Source: Patiria pectinifera (lineage: Eukaryota; Echinodermata; Asteroidea; Valvatida; Asterinidae). Taken from it: a stretch of 64,000 bases of DNA. The stretch covers positions 14,960,643 through 15,024,642 of the forward strand of contig CM057140.1 of NCBI GenBank assembly GCA_029964075.1. Direction: 5' to 3'. Made by a program: the position numbers and the translations under genes. Positions 26,201 to 39,138 of this stretch are shown piece by piece. Position 1 is the first letter of the stretch. Every line of letters begins with the position of its first letter. The notes below the pieces were generated by a model, which had not been told where the DNA came from, did no database searches, and saw nothing but the letters and a program-made list of their open reading frames with translations.

Positions 26201-29200
26201 GAGGTCATAGGTCACATCCATGACGTCACAATGACGTCAAGTCCTGGTTTATCCATTCTCTCATCATCATGACACTAAAAAGGAAGTGATACCTCATCTC
26301 TATTATGGCCCCACAAGCATGCCCCTATCTTGTCCCTTCAAACCCTCCCTCGCCAGTTCTGGCCCAAGGGAGGTCATATCTCACCCCTATGACCTCACAA
26401 AGAGGTCATGCTCCTATCTCACCCCCTCCCAACCTAACATCTGCTGCCAATGCACAAAAGCCACTCCTAAAAGCTTGTTTTACATGACATAAAAACTTAA
26501 CACAGCCTATTCACAAGACGTGTGAAAAGACTCCTCCTCATTCTAACATGAGAAGTGATGTCTTGAAGGATCTTGTGCTTGATTCTCACACTGGATGGGA
26601 CACAGCAAACGGCGTGTTCACATGCTCCGGGGACAAGGGGACCCAGCGTGAAACCAGCGTGAAACCAGCGGGGCTTCACGGGCCAATGATCCGGCTGGCT
26701 GAATAGTCAAACACCGGTGAATCTCACAGCTTGTGCCGGTCTTTTCTGGGCATTGTCCGACCACCAACCTGCCAACCCGTCGTCCCAAAAAACTTTAAGA
26801 CGACTCCAAGGCCCAACCACTTGAGATTGTCACAATATTTTTTTGTATCAGGGGCTTAATTAACGAGCATTTGATGATTGCTGACCAATGGGAAACTCTA
26901 CAAGTTGTCAGGGATGTTTACAGTATCAGTCCAAATCGGTGAATCCTGGGACAGAGGCATCGTAAGCCGATCAATTAATTCGTGGGAATAAAAACGGGTA
27001 ATAAAAGGCCACTTCCAATTTCCCACGATTGGGTCTCACCTCGTGATTTTAGCAACATCCACGGGGGTCGCCCTAATCCCTAACACCGGATCTTGAGGTA
27101 GTTTCCTGGAGTGGTTTGTCTAGACTTTTTTTTGTAGGATGGGAACCCGCCAAGCAGATTGAGCTTCCTCAATGTGGGGATAAACAGAAGAGGTCTTAAT
27201 CGGGGCTTAAATCTCAGATTGCTACACTTTCCTCTTGTCCCGGCTAATCCCCATGTTGTTCAGATTGTGTATTGTTGCAAGGTGTCAACACGAAAGCATT
27301 GTAATGTCAATCACGTGGCCTTTAATTTGCAACAGTTCACACACTCTTTCTGCGTGATTTGATCATTATTTGCAATATAGCTGACAATTAAAGTCTTCAC
27401 GTGGGTCTAAATTGCCATGCTCTGTTGTATTTAAGCTTTGGCCAGACACATGCTCCTTCAAGTTTTGATTGGCTGAGATTAACCTGACGATCAGAACAGG
27501 ACACGAAGTCAACATGGGCATTTTTCAAAACTTGAAATAAACAAAAGTTTTTAAAAGAAAATAAGACTAATTGAAAACAAATAACTACAGGTCTTCCATT
27601 TAAAAAACAAAACAAGTCATTGCAAGCAATCCACAATATACATGTAGTACTAAAGTACGAAATTATACACACTTTTTACACACTTATTATCAAGATTTCT
27701 GTGTTCGGTAGAAAACATTCACGGATTAATTGTCTCATATGAATTGACTAGTGACACACTAATTGATGGTTGACTTGACTTAAATTCAGTCGATGAAGAG
27801 CAAAACACATGTGCCTATTTCCAACTGATTCCATTTTCCATCCTGCATTTGTTCTTGACAATTCCATAATTTCTGTCCCGACACACAAAGGCCAACGCCA
27901 ATTTGTCCTCACAATTTCCCCCAGCCTGTGGATATTAATTTCAAAATTTCTCTATTTGCAGCAGTTGGCAGAAAATTGTACAAGCTAGCCAACAATGATA
28001 CCCGATACGACAGTGTAGTATTGGCTTACATCTCACTTGTACAGGAAATCCGCGCAGTTAGGGGACAGTCTTTGTACACTTAGGGGTGTGGATAATTGAA
28101 AGAATCGATTTTTGAGAAGACCGTTTGACTGCCGATATCGATCGGGTAAACGAACGACGGTTAACCGAATAGCGGTTACGCACGTGGCGACACGAATAGC
28201 GCGCTGTTGAGGATTCGGCAGCGTAGTGCAAGAGTTTGTTGAAATAGGTTCTGCAAGCATCATTACGGAATTGAAATATTTTCTGTACTCAATTCTTTGT
28301 CATTATCCGGTTGATAGTATGAGGTTTTCAGTTGTGTGTTTCTCTAAAGTGGTTTCAACCTCGTGTTTTATGATAGACCAGAAATAATGTGATATTTTTT
28401 TTTTCTTCTTTGGTCTAACCTCAACACCAACATTAATAACAACCCCAAGACGGTGAAATTTTGAGACTTTGGATGTGAGACACATTCTTTTCGTTGTCAA
28501 TGGTTTGTATTTCACTTGTAATTTTGTAGGAAGGGGGAATTCAATGTAAAATTGACAGTGGAAGCTGATGTCATCAGAAACTATAAAGTTTCATGCATGT
28601 GCAACGCGGGCAGGGACCACGCCCAAAGTGCTGATCATACTCCAATACTTCAATCTTGCATTTTTGAAATTTCCAAGTGAATTAATCTTTAAATTCCCTC
28701 TATCCTGTTCTACCCAGGTCGCATCTTAGACATCCCGTGCAAGGTTTGCGGTGACCGTAGCTCGGGCAAGCATTACGGTGTCTACGCCTGCGACGGCTGC
28801 AGTGGGTTCTTCAAGCGAAGCATCAGGAGGAACCGCACCTACGTCTGTAAGAATCGTGGGCGTGGTCCCTGCCCTATCGACAAGACACATCGGAACCAGT
28901 GTAGGGCGTGTCGCCTCAAGAAATGCGTGCAGGCAGAGATGAATAAAGACGGTAGGTGAAAGAGGATGGAAATGGAAAAGGAAGATGGAAAAGGAGGATG
29001 GAGACTGGAGGATGGATGAGGGGTGATTAAAAAAAATTAGAGGGAGGATGACGAATGAAGTTATCGTTACTGTACTTATATACTTTGCGAATATTATAAG
29101 ATTTCGGCGTGATTGTGTGTATAAATTGGAAGATGGTTAAGACTTATATTGGAACTAAGCTTACAAGATGGTGAAGACTTGGGCGAGGAAACTCAGATAG

Positions 29201-32200
29201 AATCATGACTAGATAAATGCGAGTCAAAAATACTTGGAAATGATCTGGGAATAACTTGAGAAATTTTGAGAAGTTTTGGTGAGCTGAGAACTTTGGGAGA
29301 AGATATTTTAAGATGAGGAAATGGATATTCAACCCCCCCCCCCATGGCTGAGTGTGGTAATCTCACCTCTGAAGTTAGCAGACATATGCCAGTTTCACCA
29401 GAACGCGCAATAAATGATAATGGATATATATAAAAATCTACTCGAAAATATTTACAAAAACTATCTCTCGAAATGGTAGCTCGCAGCTGGTGACTGCAAA
29501 ATGCACGGCAGAACTCCCAAGTCTCTCTATTGTCTCACCATAGAGACTTGTGACTGGAACTGCCACTTGAAATGAGCAACTCACGATACACAGATTCCTG
29601 TGAGAGTCCTTGTCACCACCCTAGCCACTTCTCCCATCTAACCCATCTGCCTCTCAAACGATGGCAGAGAAAAATCATCATTTAATTCTGAAAACAAAAC
29701 TGAAGAGTCTTACCTTTTGAGGGCCCTTCACCCATTTTGCCGCTCGGTTGCTTTTTTAACCGACTTCAATGGGTGGTTAAAAAGGTGGTGGCATACCGTG
29801 ATTTTTTTCCCTCTTTTCAATCAACAATCGGTGAGTCGTCCAAGTAGTTTTTCCTGTCTTTTCAATTCCTGCAGTGAAATGGTCATCAAAAAGAGGTGTT
29901 ATTGTGTCATATGGTGGCAGATTGTTTGGTTAGAGATGATGAAAAGTTTGTTTTGATTTGATTGATTGATTGATTGGAGTGGGTTGATCAGGTGGATGGC
30001 GCAATCTGTTTATGGTGTTTGTTATAAGTGTCCGGACCACTAACGATGAGAAGTGCATTATAAGTCGATGTGGAACGATCAATGTTTGTTTGTCAGTTTC
30101 ACTGTCTGAGTAGTTTATTTTGTTGGTTTGCTAGTATGAAGAGTTTATAGAATAATTATGTGGCCATATTTTGAGACAATGTCTGTGAAAATGACTCACG
30201 TATCTTAGTAACTGACATTACGATTTTAAACCAATTAAGAATTTTCAAAACATAGTTCCGATAAAGATGAAACTTTTCAAACGAACACGTTAACAATGCT
30301 TTCTACGCATAGCCTATGTAATTTTTCATCAACTTTTAGAATATTTTTGCATCCTTCTCCTCCAGCTGTTCAACACGAGCGAGGCCCTCGTAACTCCACC
30401 CTCCGCAAGCACATGGCACTGTACCTCAGGGACACCCATCTCCGTGATCTACCGCCCTCTACCGACCTGGTAGCACACTCCCACCCAGCCAGCCCTGGTT
30501 ACTCCCCCCACAGCCCCGCCTACTTCCGCCCTTTCTTTACCGGAGTTACGGGCGGCAGTGTTGAGGGGTGCGGGACGCCCGTTGCCATCGCGCCGGGGAA
30601 TTTCACCTTTCACGGCGTGGGGCCTGGGCTGAGCGCGCTGAGTCTATGTCAGCCTATTCCAAGAGTAAGATTTTTCAAAGTAACATTTCTTTTGATTTTT
30701 ATTGTTGTTAATCCATCATTTTCCAAGAACTGCTTCATAGGACTCTTAGAAATATCATCCTATGACGAAAAAACAAACAAAAACAAAGTAACGTCGCGAA
30801 GAATGGACAAAACAGTGAAGTTATGGGCTCATTATAAAACTATGCCAGACAGAACAGATTTGTTTTCTAAACAACACAGAAGTTTAATTTAAGAATTTAA
30901 AATTAATTTACCCTAACCCTACCTAAAGCTTCAAATACTACTAGTAGTAAATTGTAGTATGCAGTACTTAAGCTTATAAGTGGGCACATCACTCATAATA
31001 TTTTTTAGTAGTACCTGCATACATAATTTTGGTAGATATACTCTGTAGCATGTGGTACTTTACCCCCAAATGAACTTTTTTGGGGGTTAGGGACAACACA
31101 AAAGTAGAAACTCACTTTATGTTCAAGCCTTTAACTGGCGAGTATGCTTCTCATTGATTTCCACAAATACGATTCCTAATGAAGATTATTTTATGTTGAT
31201 TTATTATTGACAGTACCATCCTCGCCAGACTATCCGATCATGCACTAACAGTGTGGAGGCGGTTTGTGAGATGGCAGCCAGGCTACTATTCATGAGCATC
31301 AGATGGGCCAAGAACGTGCCTGCCTTCGGTAGCCTTCCCGAACGAGAACAGGTATGCAGAAAGCCATTCCCATTGACATTGTGTGAATGCTAGCCGTAGC
31401 CTTGCCATTTGAAGACAGTCACAGACAATTATCGACAACCAAAGTTAATCCACAGACAGAATAAAGCTATGTGTAAGGGCAAGAGGCAGGCTAAAAATGT
31501 AAAAGGCTTCAATTTTTAAAATGCTGCGCCAGAAATTACATGAAGCGTTCTTATAATTTTCGAACTGTTTTATATAAACAGTACAAATAGATCATAAATA
31601 TCTACCGGTATAGCCCAAGTGATAAACAATGAAAGAACGACGTGCCATGAAAAATAAAAGTACTGAATTATTTATTAGTCTTCATGCACAAAAGCAACAG
31701 ATGGTTGAATAATTTTCAGCGGTCAAGTTCATTATGCAAATTTTGATTTTAAATCTCTGCAATATTTTCACCGATTTTCGTAGCTTGTGTTGCTCGAGGA
31801 CGGATGGCGGGAACTATTCATCCTTGGAGCTTCTCAATGGCAACTTTCCATTGATAGTCAAGCGCTCATCAGTGCGGCAGGTGAGTGGTCAAATCTTTTG
31901 CATAATTAGATGACATCATCATAGCCACGCCTAGTTGGGCGTGTCTTCAAAGTAAGGCATCGAAATTAATGATGTAAGCCATCATGTAGATGTCAACATA
32001 ACCTAATTACTTTCAAACAATGAATGATTGCCGAGCAAAGACAATCACAGGATCTGATTCCAAAAATGATATTTCCTCTTTTTCTTTTCGCATTTTTCCT
32101 CAGGTCTAAACTCCGAGAACACGGCGCCGGAGAAACGTGCCGCAATCACCAGCGAAATCCACGTCTTACAAGAAATCATCGCTAAACTCCATCAGCTGCA

Positions 32201-32845
32201 GGTGGATGCTACTGAATATGCATGCCTGAAGGGGATCCTGATGTTCAAAGCAGGTAAGCAGTGAGCCACCCTTTAAAGTAACATAAATAAAGCAGAAAAA
32301 CTCAACTTGCTAAAAAAAAGGAAAGATTTTTGGTAAAAAAAGAAAAGCACTTTCTCGAGTGTTGCTTTCATACTACAATAATTAAGTGCTTTTAAAAATA
32401 GTTTTTAATCAAAATATTGTTCATAAATTAACGTCTGAACTTACATTAACTGTATTCTCCTGTACACAAAATTGCTTTAAAAATACGTAATGTTTTCGGG
32501 CATGGCTGATTCCAGAACCTCAAAAAGTCTCTTCATTTATCGTTTATTCCAACCTCTGTCAAACTAACAATTTGCTTATTCCTCGTTTAAATCTCAGATG
32601 CCCCCGGATTGGAAGACGTGCCAACGATAGCTAGTCTCCAAGACCAGTCGCAACTAACGCTCAGCAAGTACATCTCATTGCGCCACCCCTCTCAGCCGTT
32701 TCGTTTCGGCAAGTTGCTCTTGCTGCTACCGTCACTGCGCGCGATACGCGGCAGCACGCTGGAACAACTCTTCTTCCGTCACACGGTGGGAGCCACGCCC
32801 GTGCACAGGCTGATTAGAGACTTGCACAAAGTCCAAGAATTCTGA
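23210..32845 (+). CDS. NR2E1: Nuclear receptor tailless/TLX (NR2E1), 7 coding exons, 397 aa
   Basis: Exons: 23210-23237, 28718-28951, 30366-30664, 31214-31351, 31784-31880, 32104-32253, 32598-32845. Phases agree at all six junctions. Exon 1 codes only MSGKVGSTS; joined to exon 2 it gives [16 protein letters not shown], almost the vertebrate TLX N-terminus. Residues 17-84 are the two-zinc-finger DNA-binding domain with the tailless-type P-box [11 protein letters not shown], followed by the [12 protein letters not shown] extension. Residues 100-187 form a Pro/Ser/His-rich hinge. The ligand-binding domain (188-397) includes [32 protein letters not shown]-like [10 protein letters not shown] and [18 protein letters not shown] is an orphan receptor, mostly a transcriptional repressor acting in forebrain and neural progenitors in bilaterians. 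Length is close to human (385 aa from memory). The tiny first exon and large first intron match the vertebrate gene. Confidence 0.97.
24316..24808. mobile_element. Fold-back element in NR2E1 intron 1
   Basis: Two inverted arms of roughly 200 bp flank a short centre. The left end reads GGGTGAGTAACC, then GCGAAACCCA and GGACCAATTTTTGAATGAA; the right end is the reverse complement of these blocks (TTCATTCAAAAATTGGTCC, TGGGTTTCG, TTTTACTCACCC). Inner blocks ACACCGTTTTAAAGTT and AACTTTAAAACGGTG also pair. No open reading frame is present, so it is a non-autonomous MITE-like element. I could not define a target-site duplication with confidence. Confidence 0.8.
26189..26408. promoter_or_regulatory. 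Cluster of nuclear-receptor half-sites and paired CREs in NR2E1 intron 1
   Basis: Directly visible are TGACCT at 26189-26194; a perfect DR1 AGGTCATAGGTCA at 26202-26214; two full CRE/ATF octamers in TGACGTCACAATGACGTCA at 26221-26239; AGGTCA at 26371-26376; TGACCT at 26390-26395; and AGGTCA at 26403-26408. DR1 elements are bound by RXR, HNF4 and COUP-TF-type receptors. TLX itself prefers AAGTCA, so autoregulation is not implied. Regulatory function is inferred from motif density only. Confidence 0.45.
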
Positions 32846-33820
32846 ACATTGCGAGATGAGAAGATCTACAGAATGACTTCCAAGAGCCTAGCGGACGACC
32901 AAAATATCTTCCAACTCGTCTTAACTTGAGCTGAGATGTGTCTTTGCTCTGTGATTCGTCGAAGCTAAATTATTTTGTGCATTTTGTAAATGTTGATGTA
33001 CATTTAAGAACTAACTTTTAAAGTCTAATTAAGAAAGGTCTTAGCTCTTTGTATACAAATTCTATTTCTAATCTGTTTCATTCTAGTACTTAAAATCCAC
33101 ACAAGAAACAAAAAATGCCAACAAAATAACATTTTCAATGACCACGGAAGAGGAATATGAATTCGAATCTAAAAAGTAAAGAAATGTAAGCATTTTGTTT
33201 AGAAAAAAAGTTTTAGTTACACTTATGAATTAAAAAATGTAAACCAACTTACCGACAGATCGGAACTGTTACTGTTTGGTACGTTGAATACCATGGGTCT
33301 GTAGTGCACTATACTCTCCTGTAAGCCAGAATAGATAGGTTTATCAGAACACTATCACTTTCAAGCATTTTACCAAAGATTATTTCAACCCCAAACAATC
33401 GTCTTGAACAATATTTTCTTGTAAAAATTACACCGTTATTTCTTTTCGCACGATTTTTAAAAGAACAAGGCGCCTTTGTGCTGCAAAACAATTCAACATA
33501 GAATAGGTAAAACTAGCAGGACCAACTTTGAAAATTAAAGTTTGAAGTAGCTTCCTTAACGAGTTGTATATTTTATTTCTAAAGGAATATTCAGAGGCCT
33601 GCGCCTAATAAGATAAATTATTCACGGTAATAAAAACTGCAATCAAATTCCAACATGACCTTCATCCCACGCTGTAATAAATAACTCAATCAACCTTATT
33701 CCGTCTGTATTCGGATCCTTTTGTCTCGTTACTCAGAGTTAAACTGCTTTCATGCAAAGTGAGTAAAAAAGTGAGTTTTCTGAGAAAAGTGGGATGAGAA
33801 CAGTCCGTCTACGATGAGAC
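32846..33820 (+). other. NR2E1 3' UTR and short intergenic gap
   Basis: No coding exon was found. AATAAA signals occur on the plus strand at 33629-33634 and 33676-33681, either of which could end the NR2E1 transcript. Confidence 0.45.
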
Positions 33821-34007
33821 AGAGCGCCCTCTTACGATATTAAGCAGCGCGCGTGATGAACGCGCGCGTCCGACTTGGAAACGCACGCATTACGCGTGAG
33901 TTACCTTGGCAGTGTCATCTTCGTTTTGTTGTTCTACAAAACAACAGTGAGTGTGTTCCTGGATCTGAGTTGATTTCACTTCTAAAATCTTCGCAGCCAT
34001 ATTTACA
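33820..34007 (+). promoter_or_regulatory. Probable creatine kinase promoter and non-coding first exon
   Basis: A CpG-rich block with the inverted motif GCGCGCGTGATGAACGCGCG lies near 33845-33870. Downstream, ATTTACA|GTAAGT gives a strong donor at 34008. A matching acceptor (CTGGCCCTTAG at 34901-34910) opens an exon 12 bases before the creatine kinase start codon. I therefore infer a non-coding first exon ending at 34007. The start site is not determined. Confidence 0.5.
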
Positions 34008-34922
34008 GTAAGTGACTTTTAAAATGTTAATGACCTTCATTTTCAATTTCCTTTGCAATGATCTGATGAAAATTATTTTAAAATGTTCTTTTCTTCATTT
34101 TTAAATCATATTTTAAGCAGAACCTTGGCCACAAAAAACGTTTTGAGATCTGCATGTTCAGTTCACGGTTGTATATGCAGTTGTTTTCCGCGTTCTGTAA
34201 AGGAATTTTCTACCGTAAGAAACTGTTCCAAACTTAAGACTTAAGTACAAAAAAAATGCTGTCATTAGAATTAAGACTAAGAGTAAGAGAAGTCTGCTGT
34301 AATACTGTTGGGAAAAAAAGTCATTTTTGGAATGAGAAAAAAAAACACCCTTGACTCTAATTTGATCAAAACATTTGTAACATTTATAAAATGTATACAT
34401 ATTTTTTATGGGACACGTCGTGCATACATTAATATTTAATTTCTTTTCATAAATCAGGGCCATTTGGAACATAAGTACATTTAAGATTCTATTTTTATCT
34501 CAATAGGGATGAAGGATATGTTTGCATAAAATCAAAAACCTTTTTCTTCAATAAAATTCAACAATTCAAAGTTTGACCTCTAGTGACATGTAGGCTACCA
34601 TTGGAAGATATTTTGCACAAATATTTTTGTTTTTAAATAATGATCGTTACCATCTACAAACTTCAGAAAAATGGCCATAACTTATCAACCGATGATATGA
34701 ACTTGATATTTCATGTGTTATCTTGCTGCTTGTTTCAATCTCTGCCTTGCAAGAAATAATTTACAAGAAATACCTTCCGAAAAATCCGGAACTAGAAAAC
34801 GACTGTATCTTTATTTTTAAACCTGAAAGTTAAAAAATGTTACAAATTCATGCACAAGATAGTTATCCGTCGCAAATAGTAAATTTGTTTGGTTATCATC
34901 TGGCCCTTAGCGATCAACCAAC

Positions 34923-37900
34923 ATGGCGGCAAGGTTGCTCACTTCCTATAGAGGCAAGCTGTCGGCTGCAGCAGCTCTGGCTCTTGGTAAGTCACGTTCA
35001 ATCGAACTGCGCAGTATCCGTTGAGGGCGCCACAGGGCCTTACACCAATCAGTACCGTTTCGGCTACTTTAAGTCTAAATTATTCTTAGCATAAAAAGAG
35101 GGGGAATTAAATTGAAGGGAACAGCTAGAATATTTTAACTGTCATGATACATCTCTCCAAACTGGAAAACATAATTATGTCAAGTATCAACTCTTAAATA
35201 CCATTGTGGTCTAAGAATTAAATAAAAGAAACATTTTCACACAACATCCTTATCGGAAAGTTACATCGTAACTCCTGACCCTCTGATCATGAGACACGAA
35301 CCCTATAACCACTATAGGCCACACTCCCAACCACTTGTTACAAACAACTTTATAATTTGTGGTGAAAAAATATCTTGCCAGGCGTGGCAGGTCTGAGCTA
35401 CATTCGCACCAAGCGAGGCCGAGCCTACATGGGGGTGCAAACCACCTTCCCCCCGTCAGCCAACTTCCCCGATCTCCGCCAACACAACAACGTGATGGCG
35501 TCACACCTGACGCCCAACGTCTACGCCAAACTCTGCAACCTTAAGACACCCAACGGGTACACGCTGGACCAGGCCATACAGACAGGGGTGGACAACCCGG
35601 GACATCCGTTCATTAAGACGGTGGGATGCGTGGCTGGTGATGAGGAGTCTTATGTGGTTCGAAACTATCCTTGTCGTTTTATCAATGACTTTCTCTGAAT
35701 TATTGTTCTTCCATAAGAAAATGATAATATGGACAATAACGTTAACTTAACGGTTGTTAACATTATCTACAATTGGAGGAAAACACGGAGGACGTCCGTC
35801 CAAAGCAGCGGGGATTTTTTGATTATGTAGAGAACTGTTAATGCTAATTCGATTTTTGTAAAAGAAATCAATGTCTGAGAAAAAAACCCCAATAAATATC
35901 AATAATTTACAAATTACATTATTGATTTCCATCCAACACGAAATGTTAACTAAGCAAAATTCTTGAAAAACAAGTCCGTAAGTTCTTCAATATTCTTCAA
36001 ATCGACGGTGACAATAACTCACATCAAATAACAAAATCAAATAACAAAATATACAGAAAGCAATAGTTGAATAGATGTTGCTGGTAGGAGAAAAAGAAAT
36101 AGCACTGGTATGATTAATTGATATCTGTCTGCAGGTGTTCAAGGAGCTGTTTGATCCCGTGATCGATGAGAGGCACAACGGCTACGGGGTTAACGACACC
36201 CACCCGACCGACTTGGACGCCTCCAAGATCCGTGGCGGTAACTTCGATCCCAAGTACGTGCTGTCGACTCGGGTCCGCACCGGGCGGAGCATCCGTGGAC
36301 TGAGCCTGCCGCCGGCGTGCTCGCGGGCTGAGCGCCGCATGGTCGAACAGGTATAAGATGGGTTGAAATCTGACCAAACATAAACTTGCTTTAGTGGCAA
36401 TGAAACCAAGAGTTTATTTTCTGAAGTAAAGTGTATAGGCTTAGCTCGAAAGCCCGTAGAGGACTGACCAATACGAGAGATGGTGAAGACATGTTGACTG
36501 TTTTAGGAGGAAAACCGCGATGAATTTCAAGAAAAAATCCACAGAATCAGACAGGGACTGAAATTTCTGCAAACCCAAGTTGTAGACTGATATCCACCTT
36601 TCACAATGAACGGACTCTAGCCTTCAACTCCAGGCTGATATTAAAGTCTTCCCCTCTGCTCTAATCCACATCCAAGGTCGTGGCGGAGGCTCTGGACGGC
36701 CTGGGCGGCGACTTGAGAGGAAAATACTTCCCTCTGACCAACATGACTGAGACAGAGCAGCAGACTTTGATCGACGACCATTTCCTGTTCGACAAGCCCG
36801 TGTCTCCGTTACTGACATGCGCCGGTATGGCACGGGATTGGCCCGATGGTCGTGGTATCTGGTAAGTCCTAAATGTTGCTTGAAGTTAAGACGATGATAG
36901 CAGTCACAAGCAATCACATGACATTGAGGCAAGTAGTTACCTAATTTTCCTGAGTCTCCTGACGACGGGCAGAGCATATTGTCCGAAACGTTGAGTTCAA
37001 CCGATACCATTCACTCCACACAAACGCATAAAAGAGAGATTTCGTGTCACACGGTGTAGCCGCAAAACCTATATTGCCGACGTCGCCGGGCCCCCATGTA
37101 AATCTTTTTATCTTATATTTCATCTGGTTACCGAATTGAACGGAGAAATAACATGTATTATACTGAAAAGCCCAATTGAAAGGCATAACAAAGGCTGTCT
37201 AATAATGCTCGCCACAATCTGGCGCTACCATAGCTACAGATCCGAGCTTGCGTAGACCAAAGGAAACGGCACTGTCTTGACTGTCTCTTAATCCTCAATC
37301 TTATTCTTATCTAATCCCAATCCCAATCCCCATCCCTTTCCTAATAGCAGTTCTTTAACCCAATCCCAATCCTAATCTCAACCCTAATCCGATCCCAATC
37401 CAGCGATCCCAATCCAGCAATACCAATCCTAATCCTAATCCTAATCCTAATCCTAATCCCAATCTGCCGCCAAGGCACAACGACGACAAGACTTTCCTCG
37501 TCTGGGTCAACGAGGAGGATCACACCCGTCTCATCTCCATGGAGAAGGGAGGCAACATGAAGAGCGTCTTCGAGAGGTTCTGCCGAGGCTTGAACGAGGT
37601 CAGAAATAACACCACTCAAAATGACGATGTACCTTTTTTTCATGAATAATGATAACTTTGCATATGAACTTTGGAAGAGAAAAATCATTAATGAAAATTT
37701 TCACAATTCAATTGCCGCTAAAAAAAAAAAATCTGTTGCCATTCTTTTTCCAGGTGGAGAAGCTGATACAGACCAAAGGATGGGAGTACATGTGGAATGA
37801 GCATCTTGGCTACGTCCTGACATGCCCCTCCAATCTGGGAACGGGCATGAGGGCCGGGGTACACGTCAAACTGCCCAACCTTGCCAAAGTACGAACAAAA

Positions 37901-39138
37901 TGTGAAGTGGAGCTAATCAAGGAGTGGAGCAAACCAACACACACACAAAAACAGAGAGTTATGCAAAAAAGCTTGCAGAGTTGAAGAGGGATTTCCAAAG
38001 AAATTAACCAAGAAAACAACTAGGCCTAAATGGAAATAATGTTAGAAATAAAAATACTTGACTATATTCTTGAATAAGTGTGAATGGTTTACCCATTGGT
38101 GAATACAGAAATGCAGCTCTGACAAAAAGGAAAACAGAGAGACATTAAAATAAAGTTTAAAACGAAAGCTTGAAGAACCTTGAAGCAAAATAACAAAAAA
38201 AATCGAGCTTTGGTTAACACAGATTGGAATTCTAGCAGTAATGGGCATCTTTCCAAACATCATTGTTTACTTCAGTGATTGCCTTTTATACAGTACTACT
38301 GAATGACAAAATATACTTCCATGCAAGTGTCCAACCAAAAAGTGAAATGGATTTTTTGTTGCGTGTACAGGAGCCTCGCTTTGACATGATCCTGGAGCGT
38401 CTTCGACTACAGAAGCGAGGGACTGGGGGCGTGGACACGGCCTCGGTGGGAGGCGTGTTTGATATCTCCAACCTGGACCGACTTGGACAGTCTGAGGTCA
38501 GTTAACTAGTCATTACCTAATAACAGATGGGTGGGTCTACTTGAGGAGGTCATGGCTTCTGGTTGGATTATAAGACAATAATAACGAAACCCCTCTTTCG
38601 TGACAATTCAAAACATTATGTAAACACTGTCGTGAAATTATCGAATCGAGCAAAAAACCAATACTTGTCTTTATTTCATGAATAATTCATGAATAACTCC
38701 TGCCGTTCAATTTTATTGTTTAAAAATTGAGAATCTATTATAAAATACGACGGGACTGAAGGTTACAAGCTGACAAGCACAGAGGTTTAGAAAAACTTTA
38801 ATTTGTCAGATTGTAATTTGTACGTAGCCGAGTCAATTTTTCGTCGTGCCGAGCGGCCATTTTGAATTTCCCTCCAAATATAGTTCTCCATTTTCTGCAA
38901 GTTGCTTTGAGCTACTGGGCCACGAAAACTGCACAAATGTATCTTCAAGTTTGTCAATACTCCTTACAAGTGTCAACATTTATCGGGCGAGCTCCTACCT
39001 TTGTGTTTCCATGGAAATTTCCCTGCTTTTTAGGTCCAACTCTGCCAGCGAGTCATTGACGGTGTGGACGCTCTGATCAAAATGGAGAAGCAGCTCGAGA
39101 GAGGGCGCTCTATCGAGAGCCTGATTCCAAAAGCTTAA
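34923..39138 (+). CDS. CKMT1: Mitochondrial creatine kinase, 8 coding exons, 409 aa
   Basis: Exons: 34923-34986, 35382-35656, 36135-36350, 36677-36861, 37475-37598, 37754-37888, 38371-38496, 39034-39138; all phases agree. The enzyme transfers phosphate between ATP and creatine in the mitochondrial intermembrane space. The first 40 residues ([20 protein letters not shown] and onward) are basic and Ala-rich with no early acidic residue, as in a mitochondrial presequence. [15 protein letters not shown] opens the phosphagen kinase N-domain; [18 protein letters not shown] binds nucleotide; WVNEEDHTR carries the catalytic Glu region; [10 protein letters not shown] holds the active-site Cys (residue 312); [12 protein letters not shown] and [10 protein letters not shown] close the C-domain. 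The mitochondrial-type N-terminus separates it from cytosolic forms. The C-terminus (ESLIPKA) is short and less basic than vertebrate mitochondrial isoforms. The exon 2 donor (GTG|GTTCGA) is weak but required by the frame. Confidence 0.97.
35270..35325 (-). mobile_element. Fragment of tRNA-derived SINE in creatine kinase intron
   Basis: Read on the minus strand, the segment contains GTGGCCTATAGTGGTTATAG, then CTCATGATCAGAGGGTCAGG, matching the tRNA-like head of the full SINE at 44653-44930 (GGCCTAGTGGTTAGGG and CTCATGATCAGAGGGTCAGG). Only the head is present and its B box is degraded. Confidence 0.75.
37306..37466 (+). repeat. CCTAAT/CCCAAT hexanucleotide array abutting a splice acceptor
   Basis: A degenerate array of CCCAAT, CCTAAT and CCATCC-type hexamers ends in an uninterrupted run of CCTAAT (about 37424-37460). 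The creatine kinase exon 5 acceptor (CCGCCAAG) follows directly at 37474. The array supplies the pyrimidine-rich stretch, and its CTAAT repeats match the yUnAy branch-point consensus. Confidence 0.9.

Noticed and set aside
36114-36409. Open frames antisense to creatine kinase exon 3
   Set aside because: They are shadows of a conserved, GC-rich coding exon with clear splice sites on the plus strand.
37306-37466. CCTAAT array as an interstitial telomere
   Set aside because: The common animal telomere repeat is CCCTAA; this array is mainly CCTAAT and CCCAAT, so it is a related but different satellite.
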